Assembly: GCA_038321775.1 (NCBI GenBank)
Contig: JBBQFI010000011.1
Span: 1-64,000 of the forward strand
Reading direction: 5' to 3'
Length of the DNA stretch: 64,000 nucleotides
From: JBBQFI01 sp038321775
GTDB lineage: Bacteria; Verrucomicrobiota; Verrucomicrobiia; Chthoniobacterales; UBA10450
Made by a program: the position numbers and the translations under genes. Positions within the stretch are counted from its first letter, which is position 1. The number at the start of each line of letters is the position of its first letter. Below, one piece after another: positions 35,107-43,690 of the stretch. The notes beneath the pieces are model-generated. The model was not told the DNA's origin, did no database searches, and saw only the letters and a program-made list of their open reading frames with translations.

Positions 35107-35835
35107 TCAGGCGCGTGCGGCCTGCCGCCGCCTAAGCAACGGAACCAAGCCAACCAAGCCTGCGCCGAGAAGCAGGTAAGTAGAAGGCTCGGGGATAACG
35201 ACCGTGGAAATGTCCTCGATTCGGAAATCGCTGCCCGCCGTCGTTGTATCCAAAGTTAACGTCAGTGCGTCGATATCGCTGAAGTCCAAGCCAGCAAAGC
35301 CCGGATCGCTGAATGAGAAAAAGTAAACGCCAGGAGTATTGAATGCGATATTGAACGTCGAACTGCCGATGGTGACGCCGCTACGCAGCGAGAGAGAAAA
35401 TGTTCCCGAGCCCAAGCCTAGCTCATTCGCTGCGTTATTTACCGACGAGACCGTAATGGCGATGCCATTAGCGCCAGAGAAGTCTGCATTGAGATCACCG
35501 CCGATGCCATAACTCAGCATGAGCGTAGCTGACGTATTAGCATCATTATCGAACTGGAGAAATCCGTCCGCGTCCAATTTCGTGGTGATCGCTCCGCTGC
35601 CGCCATTGATGGCGAGACTGACATCGCGGCGACCGCCCAGCGTCGAGCTAGGGTTCAAGCCGACTACGCCGATGCTGGCGACCTGCTGAATGCTGTTCAC
35701 ACTCAAAGTGTAATGGTCGGGGAAAGCCATTGTAGAAGGATCAATGCGATCGATCGGCTCGCCATTAGCTGGCAGGGCCATGGTAGCGAAAAGAGCCGTT
35801 CCGAAAAGCAGACTACGCATTCCTAATTTAAACAT
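35107..35835 (-). CDS. PEP-CTERM sorted secreted protein
   Basis: A 242-residue exported protein: signal peptide (about 1-25), a beta-rich, Asn/Gly/Thr-rich body with no recognised domain, and a C-terminal PEP-CTERM signal (VIPEPSTYLLLGAGLVGLVPLLRRRQ) comprising the PEP motif, a hydrophobic helix and a basic tail. Such proteins are processed by an exosortase and usually belong to exopolysaccharide-producing Gram-negative bacteria. No exosortase gene lies in the window. Confidence 0.85.
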   Translation of the reverse strand: MFKLGMRSLLFGTALFATMALPANGEPIDRIDPSTMAFPDHYTLSVNSIQQVASIGVVGLNPSSTLGGRRDVSLAINGGSGAITTKLDADGFLQFDNDANTSATLMLSYGIGGDLNADFSGANGIAITVSSVNNAANELGLGSGTFSLSLRSGVTIGSSTFNIAFNTPGVYFFSFSDPGFAGLDFSDIDALTLTLDTTTAGSDFRIEDISTVVIPEPSTYLLLGAGLVGLVPLLRRRQAARA

Positions 35836-36082
35836 ATTTTTCGCTCCAAATTTTTCCTGACGATTCCCCGCAAAAATTACTGTGGCGAGTATTTCGGAGA
35901 ATTATGGGACAAGGCAAGAAAAAACTTACTCTTTTTGAAAGAAAATTGGGGCCAAAGCACGAATCGCGGCTCCTGCTGCCGTTTTCGTGACTGTTTTTGA
36001 CTTGAGGAAATCTTTCACGAAGGGATACTGCGCCCTGCTTCGAAAGCGTCGGGCAATGGGGATCCGTGGTCGAAGCGCCGGA

Positions 36083-36158
36083 GGGGGTATAGCTCAGTTG
36101 GTAGAGCGTCTCGTTCGCAATGAGAAGGTCTGGGGTTCGAATCCCCATACCTCCACCA
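36083..36158 (+). tRNA. tRNA-Ala (anticodon CGC)
   Basis: A 76-base clover-leaf. The acceptor GGGGGTA pairs with TACCTCC and includes the G3-U70 wobble that marks alanine identity. The anticodon loop TTCGCAA gives CGC (codon GCG); TAGCTCAGTTGGTAGAG is the D arm and GGGGTTCGAATCCCC the T arm. The 3' CCA is encoded. The 250 bases upstream of it hold no gene that I can support. Confidence 0.93.
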
Positions 36159-36284
36159 ACATTTCATCAGGAGAAACTGGGATTGCATTGTTGCTCACCA
36201 ATCGCTAAACCGTGAAGAAAGCCGCGCTCGACCCGTCTCATTCATTCGGGCCTGTAACGGCTCCATAAACAAATAATCCAAACT

Positions 36285-36749
36285 ATGAAAAATAAATCAT
36301 TAATTGTCAGTAGCGTCTGCGTCGTCGCTTTCGCCATCTGTTCACCCCTTAGTGTTTCAGCAAAAGGAAAGAAATCCGAAGCTTCCCCGGCGCCAAGTGC
36401 TTCTCCGAGCGCGAGCGCAGCTTCCTCCGCTGCCGCTTCGGAAAGACCTGTTCCCTACCACGGAATGATTTCCGCGGCGGATCAAAGCGCAAAAACGTTC
36501 ACCATCGCAGGCAAGGAGAAATCACGTGTCTTCAAAATCACAGATAAGACTGTGATTACAAAAGACGGAAATCCGGCAACGATGAGCGACATCATGGAGA
36601 AGGAAGAAGCACGCGGTCAGTATTGGAAAACCGCGGATGGATCACTGGAAGCGAAGAGCGTTAAGCTCGGAGCCAAGCCTGAAAAAGCAAAGAAAGGCTC
36701 GAAGAAGGAAAAGGAATCCGCTTCCCCTGCTCCTTCAGCGACACCGTAA
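36285..36749 (+). CDS. exported low-complexity protein (hypothetical)
   Basis: A 154-residue exported protein: signal peptide (about 1-26, ending SVSA), a Ser/Ala/Pro-rich linker, then a small beta-rich domain (about 56-125, YHGMISAADQSAKTFTIAG and a KSRVFKITDKTVIT strand) resembling the metal- or RNA-unrelated OB-like domains annotated DUF5666, and a Lys/Ser/Pro tail. Similar secreted proteins occur in several soil phyla without known function. It is followed by a strong terminator. Confidence 0.6.
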   Translation: MKNKSLIVSSVCVVAFAICSPLSVSAKGKKSEASPAPSASPSASAASSAAASERPVPYHGMISAADQSAKTFTIAGKEKSRVFKITDKTVITKDGNPATMSDIMEKEEARGQYWKTADGSLEAKSVKLGAKPEKAKKGSKKEKESASPAPSATP

Positions 36750-36772
36750 TCTCAGTGCAAATTCAGAATGTG

Positions 36773-36810
36773 AGACCTGCGGTAGCGTTTGCTGCCGCAG
36801 GTCTTTACTT
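36773..36810 (+). terminator. intrinsic terminator
   Basis: A ten-base perfect stem (AGACCTGCGG at 36773-36782, CCGCAGGTCT at 36795-36804) followed by TTACTTTT, 23 bases after the stop of the exported protein gene. It abuts the stop codon of the decayed glycosylase gene on the opposite strand. Confidence 0.8.
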
Positions 36811-37353
36811 TTCCCCTGAAGCCTTGAGCGCAACGCGCAAATCCTTCACGAACAATTTGTATTCCCGCTCCCGCGATTCTTCGTCGGGCTGGCGCAAGAG
36901 AGATGATGGATGAACGGTCGCGACGACCTTAGTCGCGAATTCTAATTCCAAAATTTTTCCGCGCGCGCGCGTCACGCGAAAAGAGGGACCGAAGATCGCC
37001 TGCGCCGCGGTCGCGCCGAGACAGACAAGCAATTGCGGCCTAACGAGTCTAAGTTCCGCTTCCATCCAGCGTCGGCACGCTGCGATCTCGCGCGAATTTG
37101 GCTTTTGATGAATGCGTCGCTTCCCACGCGGCTCCCATTTGAAATGTTTCACGACGTTGGTCACATAAACCTTGTTCCGATCGATGCCGGCTTCTTCAAG
37201 CGCGGATCAAGTATCTGGCCAGCCGGCCCGACGAAAGGTTTGCCCGCAAGATCTTCCTGCTCGCCCGGCTGTTCGCCCACAAGCATGATTGGCGATTTTA
37301 TTTGAACTTTTTTTCTTCACCTCATCGATCATTGGTCTCCCGAAAATACGCAT
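36805..37353 (-). pseudogene. UdgX-type uracil-DNA glycosylase, frameshifted
   Basis: The C-terminal 119 residues (from ATG 37164) match UdgX family glycosylases: VVKHFKWEPRGKRRIHQKP, including the KRRIH loop that crosslinks uracil-DNA in this family, and VHPSSLLR near the end. The N-terminal part lies upstream in another frame: IMLVGEQPGEQEDLAGKPFV, then GPAGQILD, joined after a base lost near 37199 (CGCTTGAAGAAG). A further shift at an A7 run (about 37309-37315, T7 on the plus strand) would join DEVKKK to VQIKSPIMLVG. The extreme N-terminus is shorter than usual. Two frame disruptions suggest a pseudogene, though sequencing error at the homopolymer is possible. Confidence 0.65.
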
Positions 37354-37410
37354 CGCGTCCTATTCTTAGACGCCATGCAATTTTGCACGTAAGCAAATAC
37401 CCGAACTGTT

Positions 37411-37926
37411 ATGCTCGAAACCAAGCGACTTCGCCTGGGCCGTTTTACTGAAAACGATCTCGAAGCTTTGAGCGTCCTAATGCGCGATCCGAGATTCATG
37501 CGCTTTTCCCTTGGCGTCTTTTCCCGCGAACAAACCGCAGCATTTCTGGAGAGAATCTTTGCCGGTTACCGCGACAACGCTCCGTCACAATTCGCTGTTC
37601 TTCCACGAGCTGAAAACAAACTAATCGGATGCTGCGGCTTCTTTCGCCAAATCGTCGATGGGACGGAAGAAATCGAAATCGGTTATCGGCTCGATCCCGA
37701 ATATTGGGGACAAGGTCTCGCGACTGAAGCAGCCCGCGCCGTGCGCGACCACGCGTTCAGCGATCTCAAACTCGACCACGTCATCTCTCTCATCCATCCG
37801 GATAACGCTCCGTCGCGACGCGTGGCGGAAAAAAACGGAATGACTGTGGAAAAAGAAACCGTCTTTCGCGGTTTTCCGACAATTGTTTTCGGGATCAGGC
37901 GACTAATTGCGGCTGGTGACGCCTAA
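37411..37926 (+). CDS. GNAT acetyltransferase (RimJ/RimL type)
   Basis: A 171-residue N-acetyltransferase of the RimJ/RimL type: ETKRLRLGRFTENDLEALSVLMRD at the start, IEIGYRLDPEYWGQGLATEAARAV near residue 90 (acetyl-CoA loop Q/R-x-x-G-x-A) and HPDNAPSRRVAEKNGM near 130. Substrate is unknown (ribosomal protein, antibiotic or other amine). It converges with parA and the two genes overlap by 32 bases at their ends; a near copy of the dispersed word (GCCTAACA, 37921) contains its stop. Confidence 0.85.
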   Translation: MLETKRLRLGRFTENDLEALSVLMRDPRFMRFSLGVFSREQTAAFLERIFAGYRDNAPSQFAVLPRAENKLIGCCGFFRQIVDGTEEIEIGYRLDPEYWGQGLATEAARAVRDHAFSDLKLDHVISLIHPDNAPSRRVAEKNGMTVEKETVFRGFPTIVFGIRRLIAAGDA

Positions 37927-38677
37927 CAAATTCCTGCCCGAGCGCCCGATAGGCACGAGCGCCGGTTCCGTTTGAGTCGTATTCGAGAATCGATTTGCCG
38001 AAACTAGGTGCTTCACTCAAACGAACCGTACGCGGAATGACGGTTTCATAGACGCGCTCCTGAAAATGTTCCCGGACGTCGGCCACAACCTGGCCGCTCA
38101 AATTTGTCCGGCTGTCGAACATCGTCATAATAATTCCGCCCAATATCAGATCGTCGTTCACACCCGCATTTTTGATCTGTTCCACCACGCCAACAATTTT
38201 CACCAGGCCTTCAAGTGCGAAAAATTCGCACTGAATCGGAGTGAGCAACTCATTCGCGGCCGCGAGCGCGTTCGTCATCAAAATGCCTAACGAGGGTGGA
38301 CAATCAAGCAGGATAAAATCGAAGGAATTATCGGCGCGCAAAGGCGCCAGCGCCCTGGTCAATCGGGTAAGATGGTCATCCATGCGCGCGATCTCCACTT
38401 CGGCGCCAGCCAAATTTAAATCTGAAGGAACGATGAACAATCGCTCGAGCCGCGTCGGGAAGATCTTCTCCGCCACGGAAACAGAACCGAGTAGCGGATC
38501 GTAAACGCTTTCGCCGACCAGTCCCTGCAAACCTAACGAGCTGGTAGCGTTGCCCTGCGGATCCAAATCCACCAGCAAAATGCGCTGCCCCAACTCCGCG
38601 AGGGCGGCGCTGAGATTGACGGCAGTCGTCGTTTTACCGACACCGCCTTTTTGATTCGCAATGGCAATGACTTTCAT
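37895..38677 (-). CDS. parA: ParA/Soj family ATPase
   Basis: A 260-residue ParA-type P-loop ATPase. The deviant Walker A KGGVGKTTTAVNLSAALA is near residue 10, LVDLDPQGNATSSLGL near 40, DFILLDCPPSLGILMTNAL near 120, and the C-terminal VIPRTVRLSEAPSFGKSILEYD near 215 are classical chromosome/plasmid-partition features. A partner parB would usually follow; none is visible, because the next gene downstream is the convergent GNAT gene. The ATG at 38677 overlaps the stop of the LanB-like gene (ATGA), so it is co-translated with that gene. Two exact dispersed words and one near copy lie within or at its end. Confidence 0.9.
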   Translation of the reverse strand: MKVIAIANQKGGVGKTTTAVNLSAALAELGQRILLVDLDPQGNATSSLGLQGLVGESVYDPLLGSVSVAEKIFPTRLERLFIVPSDLNLAGAEVEIARMDDHLTRLTRALAPLRADNSFDFILLDCPPSLGILMTNALAAANELLTPIQCEFFALEGLVKIVGVVEQIKNAGVNDDLILGGIIMTMFDSRTNLSGQVVADVREHFQERVYETVIPRTVRLSEAPSFGKSILEYDSNGTGARAYRALGQEFVRRHQPQLVA

Positions 38678-40932
38678 TCGCGCGGAACGATCAGCGTCCG
38701 CAGCTCGAATGTTCGCCTCCCATCCGCTTCCTGCCAAAGCAAATGATCGGGATCAGGCAGCATTTCCGTGACCTCGACTTCACCGGCCTTCGTTAACCAG
38801 CGATGAAAAATCTCGATGAAAAGATAGCTTTCGAAGTCGATGAAAACCGGCTTCGTGTCTTTATCGCGGCCTTCGGCTCCGCTTCGGCGCAGAGCTTGTT
38901 CGGTCGGGCGAATGTAAACGAAGCGCGGCAGTTTTCGTGTGGCACGCAAGCGTTCGATCGCCAGAACGAGATCGCGCGAGACGCCGGTGAAATTGCCGGG
39001 GCCGAGTTCGTCTGCCGCGACTGTCCACGATTCGCGCTGCACGATGACCTTTCCGCAGCGCAACCGTGGCATGTGCGGCGCACGACCGAAATAAAATGGA
39101 TGGAAACCAAGCGGAATAATCCAGTAACGAGCGAAGGAACCGAGATATTCGCGCGAGGCGCACTTTCGCAAAGCAACGTCACCGTTCGCTTCATTGATGA
39201 AGACCTCCGTTTCGGCCGGCGGAACGATGCGCCAATTTTTGTTACCCGGTTCGGACGCGACGAAATAACTTAATTCTGGAATAACATCGAATTGCCGCAC
39301 GGTTGTATGCGCCGTGAAATCCGCTGGGGCAAAGCCATAAAAAAAATTCGGTTGCCCACTGGTTGTGCTGGCGAGTGCCCGTGCGAACAACTCCTTATCC
39401 GGGCAATCCCAGTACATGCAGTGATGCAACATCGCGATGGGGGGATGCAATTCGGCGAGCACCCATTCGTAGTCGCCGCGATTCACGTGATCCACGGATG
39501 AAGCAGAAATCTGTAGATCCGCAGATGGAAAAGTGTATTCGTCGAATTTCGAATATTCGAACTTGTTTCGGACGATATGGCATTCGGTTGAGGTCAACTT
39601 CCATTCGGCTGCATCAGTCCGCGCCTCGAGTGATTTTTGGAAAGCACTTTTCACTTCGAGAAATGCGACGTGCGCAAGCGCAACAAGACCGTGACCGGTG
39701 AGAGACATTTTTTGCGTTTCGCAATACCGAAGAAATGCAGGCAGCGGGATGGCACCGTCTTTTACCGACGCGTTTTGGAACAAGCCTCGCAAACCGGCTG
39801 CAACGCGACTTGCGACATAGGCATAGGAGTCGCGCCAAAAATCGATCCATGCTTCTGCTTCGTCCGCGACTTCATCGACCAATTCTTCGCCAATCGTGAA
39901 AGCGCATTCGCGCGAGCAATCTTCCCCAATTGGGTTGGCCGCGTTGTAGAGAAAACGTTGCGAAGTTTTTTCGGCTACACCGACGTCATTCAGCATCTGC
40001 TTCGCGCCTTTCATTACCTCCAGGCGAGCAATGGGATCAGGAGCTTCCGCGAAGAGTTTTGGAAGTGAAGCAATTGGCCTCAGTACGCTGAGCCAACGAT
40101 CGCGCGGAACGCCATCGCGCCATTGCGCAATGTCCCTGACAAGAACATCGAAAGCGTGCGACTCCAATCTCGGCACTTCGACTTCCCACCGCACCATGCC
40201 TTCGCTTGCATATTTCTCGAGAATTTCCGGTCGCACGCCTAACGAGTGTGCAGGGGTTCGGCCATCGCAGCGCATCAAGGTTTCCTGCGCTTGTCGGTCC
40301 AGGGCAACATTATTCCCTGTGTCGTAAAAAACGAAAGTGCCTTCGTCAATCCGACCGCTCGGATGAAGGCGTGGTGAAAGTTCCGCCTTGATGGCTGGAT
40401 CTGCATTGAGGGCAGCAGCCACGGCGTAAGCGGTCCAACGCTCCAGAAATCCATCGCGCTTAATTGTATTAGACGCGAACTTCAGCTGGAAACAGGCACC
40501 AGCTTTCGCCTGAACCCAGGCGGATGGGCCAAACGTGCTGAACGTATCGTTTTTTGCGCAAACGCGCTGTAGATACAGAAGCAAATGCCGTTCACGATCT
40601 CCTGCTTTGGCGTTACGTCGTGTCAAGTCCGATGGAAATCCAGCGACGAGTTTTTTAAAAAGCTCACGGATACCTCCTTCCCCGAAAACTAAATAATCGG
40701 GTAGAATCGCTTTTGCCGATTTAAGAAGATTACCGCGAGCGCTGCGTAATTCCTCTTCCAACGATTGTTGCAATAACGGAACGGAATCCGCGATTTGATT
40801 CTCGTTTGAACTGCTGACCAATCGTCGCGCGACCGCTATTGTCGCAGGAGTGGCTAGTTGCTCTAAGACATCGAACGGGACACCTGCCATCCGGATCAGG
40901 AAAATTGGCGCAACGCGGTAATTTCCGGACAC
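38674..40932 (-). CDS. LanB-like lantibiotic dehydratase, N-terminal (glutamylation) domain only
   Basis: A 752-residue protein resembling the N-terminal domain of lantibiotic dehydratases (Lant_dehydr_N). Marks: PIFLIRMAGVPFDVLEQL at the start, LLLYLQRVCAKNDTFSTFGPSAW near 117-139 (the R-x..K/T-x-P/T-F-S-T-F substrate-tRNA pocket), and the final LPRFVYIRP, KPVFIDFESYLFIEIFHRWL, EMLPDPDHLLWQEADGRR block. In full-length LanB enzymes this domain transfers glutamate from Glu-tRNA to Ser/Thr, and a C-terminal SpaB_C domain eliminates it. That second domain is missing here. Such split forms include PEARL peptide ligases. No precursor peptide gene was found next to it. It starts with GTG and no ribosome-binding site is seen. 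Confidence 0.72.
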   Translation of the reverse strand: MSGNYRVAPIFLIRMAGVPFDVLEQLATPATIAVARRLVSSSNENQIADSVPLLQQSLEEELRSARGNLLKSAKAILPDYLVFGEGGIRELFKKLVAGFPSDLTRRNAKAGDRERHLLLYLQRVCAKNDTFSTFGPSAWVQAKAGACFQLKFASNTIKRDGFLERWTAYAVAAALNADPAIKAELSPRLHPSGRIDEGTFVFYDTGNNVALDRQAQETLMRCDGRTPAHSLGVRPEILEKYASEGMVRWEVEVPRLESHAFDVLVRDIAQWRDGVPRDRWLSVLRPIASLPKLFAEAPDPIARLEVMKGAKQMLNDVGVAEKTSQRFLYNAANPIGEDCSRECAFTIGEELVDEVADEAEAWIDFWRDSYAYVASRVAAGLRGLFQNASVKDGAIPLPAFLRYCETQKMSLTGHGLVALAHVAFLEVKSAFQKSLEARTDAAEWKLTSTECHIVRNKFEYSKFDEYTFPSADLQISASSVDHVNRGDYEWVLAELHPPIAMLHHCMYWDCPDKELFARALASTTSGQPNFFYGFAPADFTAHTTVRQFDVIPELSYFVASEPGNKNWRIVPPAETEVFINEANGDVALRKCASREYLGSFARYWIIPLGFHPFYFGRAPHMPRLRCGKVIVQRESWTVAADELGPGNFTGVSRDLVLAIERLRATRKLPRFVYIRPTEQALRRSGAEGRDKDTKPVFIDFESYLFIEIFHRWLTKAGEVEVTEMLPDPDHLLWQEADGRRTFELRTLIVPRE

Positions 40933-41000
40933 GCGTTCAGAAACACCGAAACGAATGAAGACTGCAAGTTAAACTCGCAATTTCGGCCGAGGCGCGCGGA

Positions 41001-42164
41001 TCAGTTGTTCAATAAGGGGAGACGAATGGTGAAGGTCGTTCCGACGTCTGGTGTGCTGTCGACTTTGATCGATCCACTGTGATCTTCCACGACCTTTTTC
41101 GTAATATAAAGACCAAGCCCAGTTCCGCTTTTGCCCTGCTTTGTCGTGAAATAAGGATCGAAAATTTTCGTCATCTGCTCAGAAGTGATTCCGTATCCGG
41201 TGTCCTCGATCTGGACGTCGGCGTAGAAATCTTTTTGCGTGCAACGAACTGTAACTGAACCTTTCTTGTCCGAGGATGCCTGTATGGCGTTGATCAAAAC
41301 ATTCTGAATGGCGCGCGTGATTTGCACCGAGTCGCCGAGCAAGGTGCATGCATCATCACAGACTTCACTCGTTAGGCGAACGCAGCTCTGCTCGGACATG
41401 CCTTCCACGCTCCTAACCAGTTCGCGCACAATCGAAGAAACCGAAATTGGCTTGTGCGGCGCGGCTTCAACGCTGCCGTAGCTTTGCCACATCGTGAGAA
41501 GTTCGCGGCAGAGACGAACGTTTTGCTCGATGATATTGAGTTCCTTGGCTGATCCTTCTTTCGCCACTTCCTCTTCAGTTCCGTTACGCTTTTCTGACTG
41601 CTCCAATTTTTTGGCAAGCAGTTGAACGTATCCCCAAACGATCGTCAGAGGATTACCGAGATCGTGGACGAATTCCGCGGAAGCCTGGCCTAACGAGGCG
41701 AGTCGCTCTTTTTGTGCAAGCTCTTTGAGCAGTCGATTATTGAGTTCCTTGATTTCAGCGGATGCGTTTTCACTGCTGCGATAAACGCGGGTTCGCTCGA
41801 CGTTGCGGCCGATAACCTCCTGCATTTCGCGCGCATCAAAAGGTTTGCTGATGTAATCGTTCGCTCCCAAACGCAAAGCTTCCTGCGCTGTTTCGAGTGC
41901 GCCAAATCCGGTAAGCATGATGACGGAAAGATTCGGATCGATTTCGCGAATCCGTCTCAAACCGTCGATGCCGGTCATGCCGGGCATACGAATATCCATT
42001 ACGATGGCATCGGGATTTTTCTCGCGCAGAAGACGAATGCCGGTTTCAACGCAATCGGCCGTGTGCACGGTGTAGTTGGGTTTGAGCAGCATGCGCAAAC
42101 TCTCTCGAGGCCCCATTTCGTCATCGATCACGAGAATCTGGGGGCGTTCAGCGGTAACCGTCAT
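41001..42164 (-). CDS. receiver-histidine kinase hybrid (REC-HisKA-HATPase)
   Basis: A 387-residue soluble signalling protein. Residues about 8-122 are a receiver domain (LVIDDEMGPRESL, VMDIRMPGMTG with the phospho-Asp, LTGFG, SKPFD). A coiled-coil linker follows, then a kinase with H-box SLGQASAEFVHDLGNPLTIV near 178, N-box VLINAIQASSDKKGSV, G-boxes DTGYGITSEQM and GTGLGLYI. Since there is no membrane segment it probably passes signals from another kinase or couples two components. It lies 68 bases upstream of the LanB-like gene, in the same direction. Two exact dispersed words lie inside (41370, 41688). Confidence 0.88.
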   Translation of the reverse strand: MTVTAERPQILVIDDEMGPRESLRMLLKPNYTVHTADCVETGIRLLREKNPDAIVMDIRMPGMTGIDGLRRIREIDPNLSVIMLTGFGALETAQEALRLGANDYISKPFDAREMQEVIGRNVERTRVYRSSENASAEIKELNNRLLKELAQKERLASLGQASAEFVHDLGNPLTIVWGYVQLLAKKLEQSEKRNGTEEEVAKEGSAKELNIIEQNVRLCRELLTMWQSYGSVEAAPHKPISVSSIVRELVRSVEGMSEQSCVRLTSEVCDDACTLLGDSVQITRAIQNVLINAIQASSDKKGSVTVRCTQKDFYADVQIEDTGYGITSEQMTKIFDPYFTTKQGKSGTGLGLYITKKVVEDHSGSIKVDSTPDVGTTFTIRLPLLNN

Positions 42165-42442
42165 AAGTGCGTTTCGACGAGATGTGTAGCTAAGGGCATG
42201 CCGTTTTCACATGGGAAGAGCAAAAACTTTCCAGGGCATCCAACCGCATTACCAGCGGAAACGGTGGAGCAGAACATGCTCGTTTGCAAGGTAGAACTTG
42301 TGAATAACTCAAGAATAACTTCTACCTAACCGATGATGCAGAAGTGTTTTGAGCTTTTTCGAGAAAGGGTTATTGATTTCCTAACGAGAATCTTAGCGCT
42401 GTTTTGCACCCAAATACGAATCATCTCTTAAGGAGCGCATTC
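42165..42442. other. divergent intergenic region with near-copies of the dispersed word
   Basis: About 280 bases without a gene, between the receiver-kinase (minus) and the ketosynthase (plus). It contains an imperfect dyad around 42289-42327 (GTAGAACTT...AACTTCTAC) that could be an operator, and a one-mismatch copy of the dispersed word (TCCTAACG, 42379). The ketosynthase start is preceded by AAGGAG (42430-42435). Confidence 0.4.
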
Positions 42443-43690
42443 ATGCCCAAGCGAACTCGTGTTGTTGTCACCGGAATGGGAATTCTTGCACCTAACGGCG
42501 TTGGCCTGAAAGCATTTTGGAGTTCGTTAGTCGAGGGCCGGAGTGGTATCGGACCCATCACTCTCTTCGATGCGCGCGGATTTCGCAGCCGCATCGCCGG
42601 AGAAGTGAAAGACTTTAATCCGCTGGATTATATCGATGCGAAGGAAAAACCACGCCGGCTTGCGCGCGGGACTCAACTCGCGTTTGCCGCGACCCAGCGC
42701 GCCCTAACGGATGCGGGATTGAATTTGCCCGAGCTGCGCCGCGGTTTCCCGCTTCCACTTCCGATCGTAATGGGTATCGGCACAAGCGCGATGGATATTT
42801 TGCAGGACGGGTTCGATTCGTTGCGCGATCGCGGCCCTGGCTCGATCAAACCATTTGCCGTGGGATCGTGTGCGCCGCAGGCCGCGGCAACTTTCATTGG
42901 GAGAACACTTGGAGTTTCTACGCGAACTTCCACCATCTCATCAACCTGTGTCTCCGGACTCGATGCTGTCGCTTCTGCTACCGCAACGATCCGCAACGGG
43001 GAATCGGAAATCGCAATCGCCGGTGGAGCTGATGCACCGATCACTCCGTTGGCGATGGCAAGTTTTGCCACCGCGGGATTGAGTTCTTCGAGGAATGATG
43101 CTCCTGAACGTGCGAGCCGGCCATTCGATCGCGATCGAGATTCCGGTGTTATTTCTGAAGGAGCCGGTGTTTTAGTATTGGAAAGCTTGGATCATGCGCT
43201 TGCTCGCGGTGCGGCACCTTATCTTGAAATTACCGGCTACGGTGGACAGACGGACAGCGATCCGACGGTGCCCGGTTCCGGGCTCGGGAGCACGATGATT
43301 GCTGCGCTGGCGAACGCAAATCACGATCCATCCGCGATCGACTACATCTGCGCATATGGCACCGGTCACCCGATTTTCGACAAGATCGAGCTGTCTATGA
43401 TTAAGCGGGCTTTCGGAGAACACGCTCGGACAATTCCGATCAGCTCTATTAAAGGAGTTACCGGCAACCCGCTGGCAGCAGCTGGGCCCATGCAACTTAT
43501 TTCTGCCGGATTGTGTTTTCGGAATAATCTCATTCCGCCGACTGCGAATTGCGAAAACCTCGACAGTGATTGCGATCTGGACATTGTGCGAGGCAGAGCG
43601 CGCCGCGCGAAACTGAATCGCATTCTTATAAATGTGCGCGGACTGGGCGGCGGCAACAGCACCATGATCGTGGAACGTGTCATCGAATGA
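42443..43690 (+). CDS. beta-ketoacyl-ACP synthase family protein with altered active site
   Basis: A 415-residue thiolase-fold ketosynthase resembling FabF (VVVTGMGILAPNGVGLKAFWSSL at the start, SGIGPITLFD, NPLDYIDAKEKPRRLARGTQLAFAA). The nucleophile cysteine is kept in TISSTCVSGLDA (Cys about 169). The two histidines that activate and decarboxylate malonyl-ACP are not: the HGTGT motif reads AYGTGHPIFDKIE (Tyr about 305) and the second reads KGVTGNPLAAAG (Asn about 342, Lys about 337 kept). A normal condensing reaction is doubtful; it may be a chain-length-factor-like partner or bind acyl groups. A strong AAGGAG supports the start. The stop overlaps the next gene by ATGA. Confidence 0.8.
   Translation: MPKRTRVVVTGMGILAPNGVGLKAFWSSLVEGRSGIGPITLFDARGFRSRIAGEVKDFNPLDYIDAKEKPRRLARGTQLAFAATQRALTDAGLNLPELRRGFPLPLPIVMGIGTSAMDILQDGFDSLRDRGPGSIKPFAVGSCAPQAAATFIGRTLGVSTRTSTISSTCVSGLDAVASATATIRNGESEIAIAGGADAPITPLAMASFATAGLSSSRNDAPERASRPFDRDRDSGVISEGAGVLVLESLDHALARGAAPYLEITGYGGQTDSDPTVPGSGLGSTMIAALANANHDPSAIDYICAYGTGHPIFDKIELSMIKRAFGEHARTIPISSIKGVTGNPLAAAGPMQLISAGLCFRNNLIPPTANCENLDSDCDLDIVRGRARRAKLNRILINVRGLGGGNSTMIVERVIE

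Noticed and set aside
38674..38737. Longer N-terminus for ParA (20 extra residues)
   Set aside because: The extension lies inside the LanB-like gene and has no ParA similarity; the Met directly before KVIAIANQKGG is the normal start.
37895..40932. Full lanthipeptide gene cluster around the LanB-like gene
   Set aside because: No precursor peptide, LanC-type cyclase, protease or ABC exporter gene lies within reach; only the LanB-like domain and parA are present.
42289..42327. Imperfect dyad upstream of the ketosynthase as a defined operator
   Set aside because: Only 7 of 9 arm positions pair; kept only as a note in the intergenic entry.
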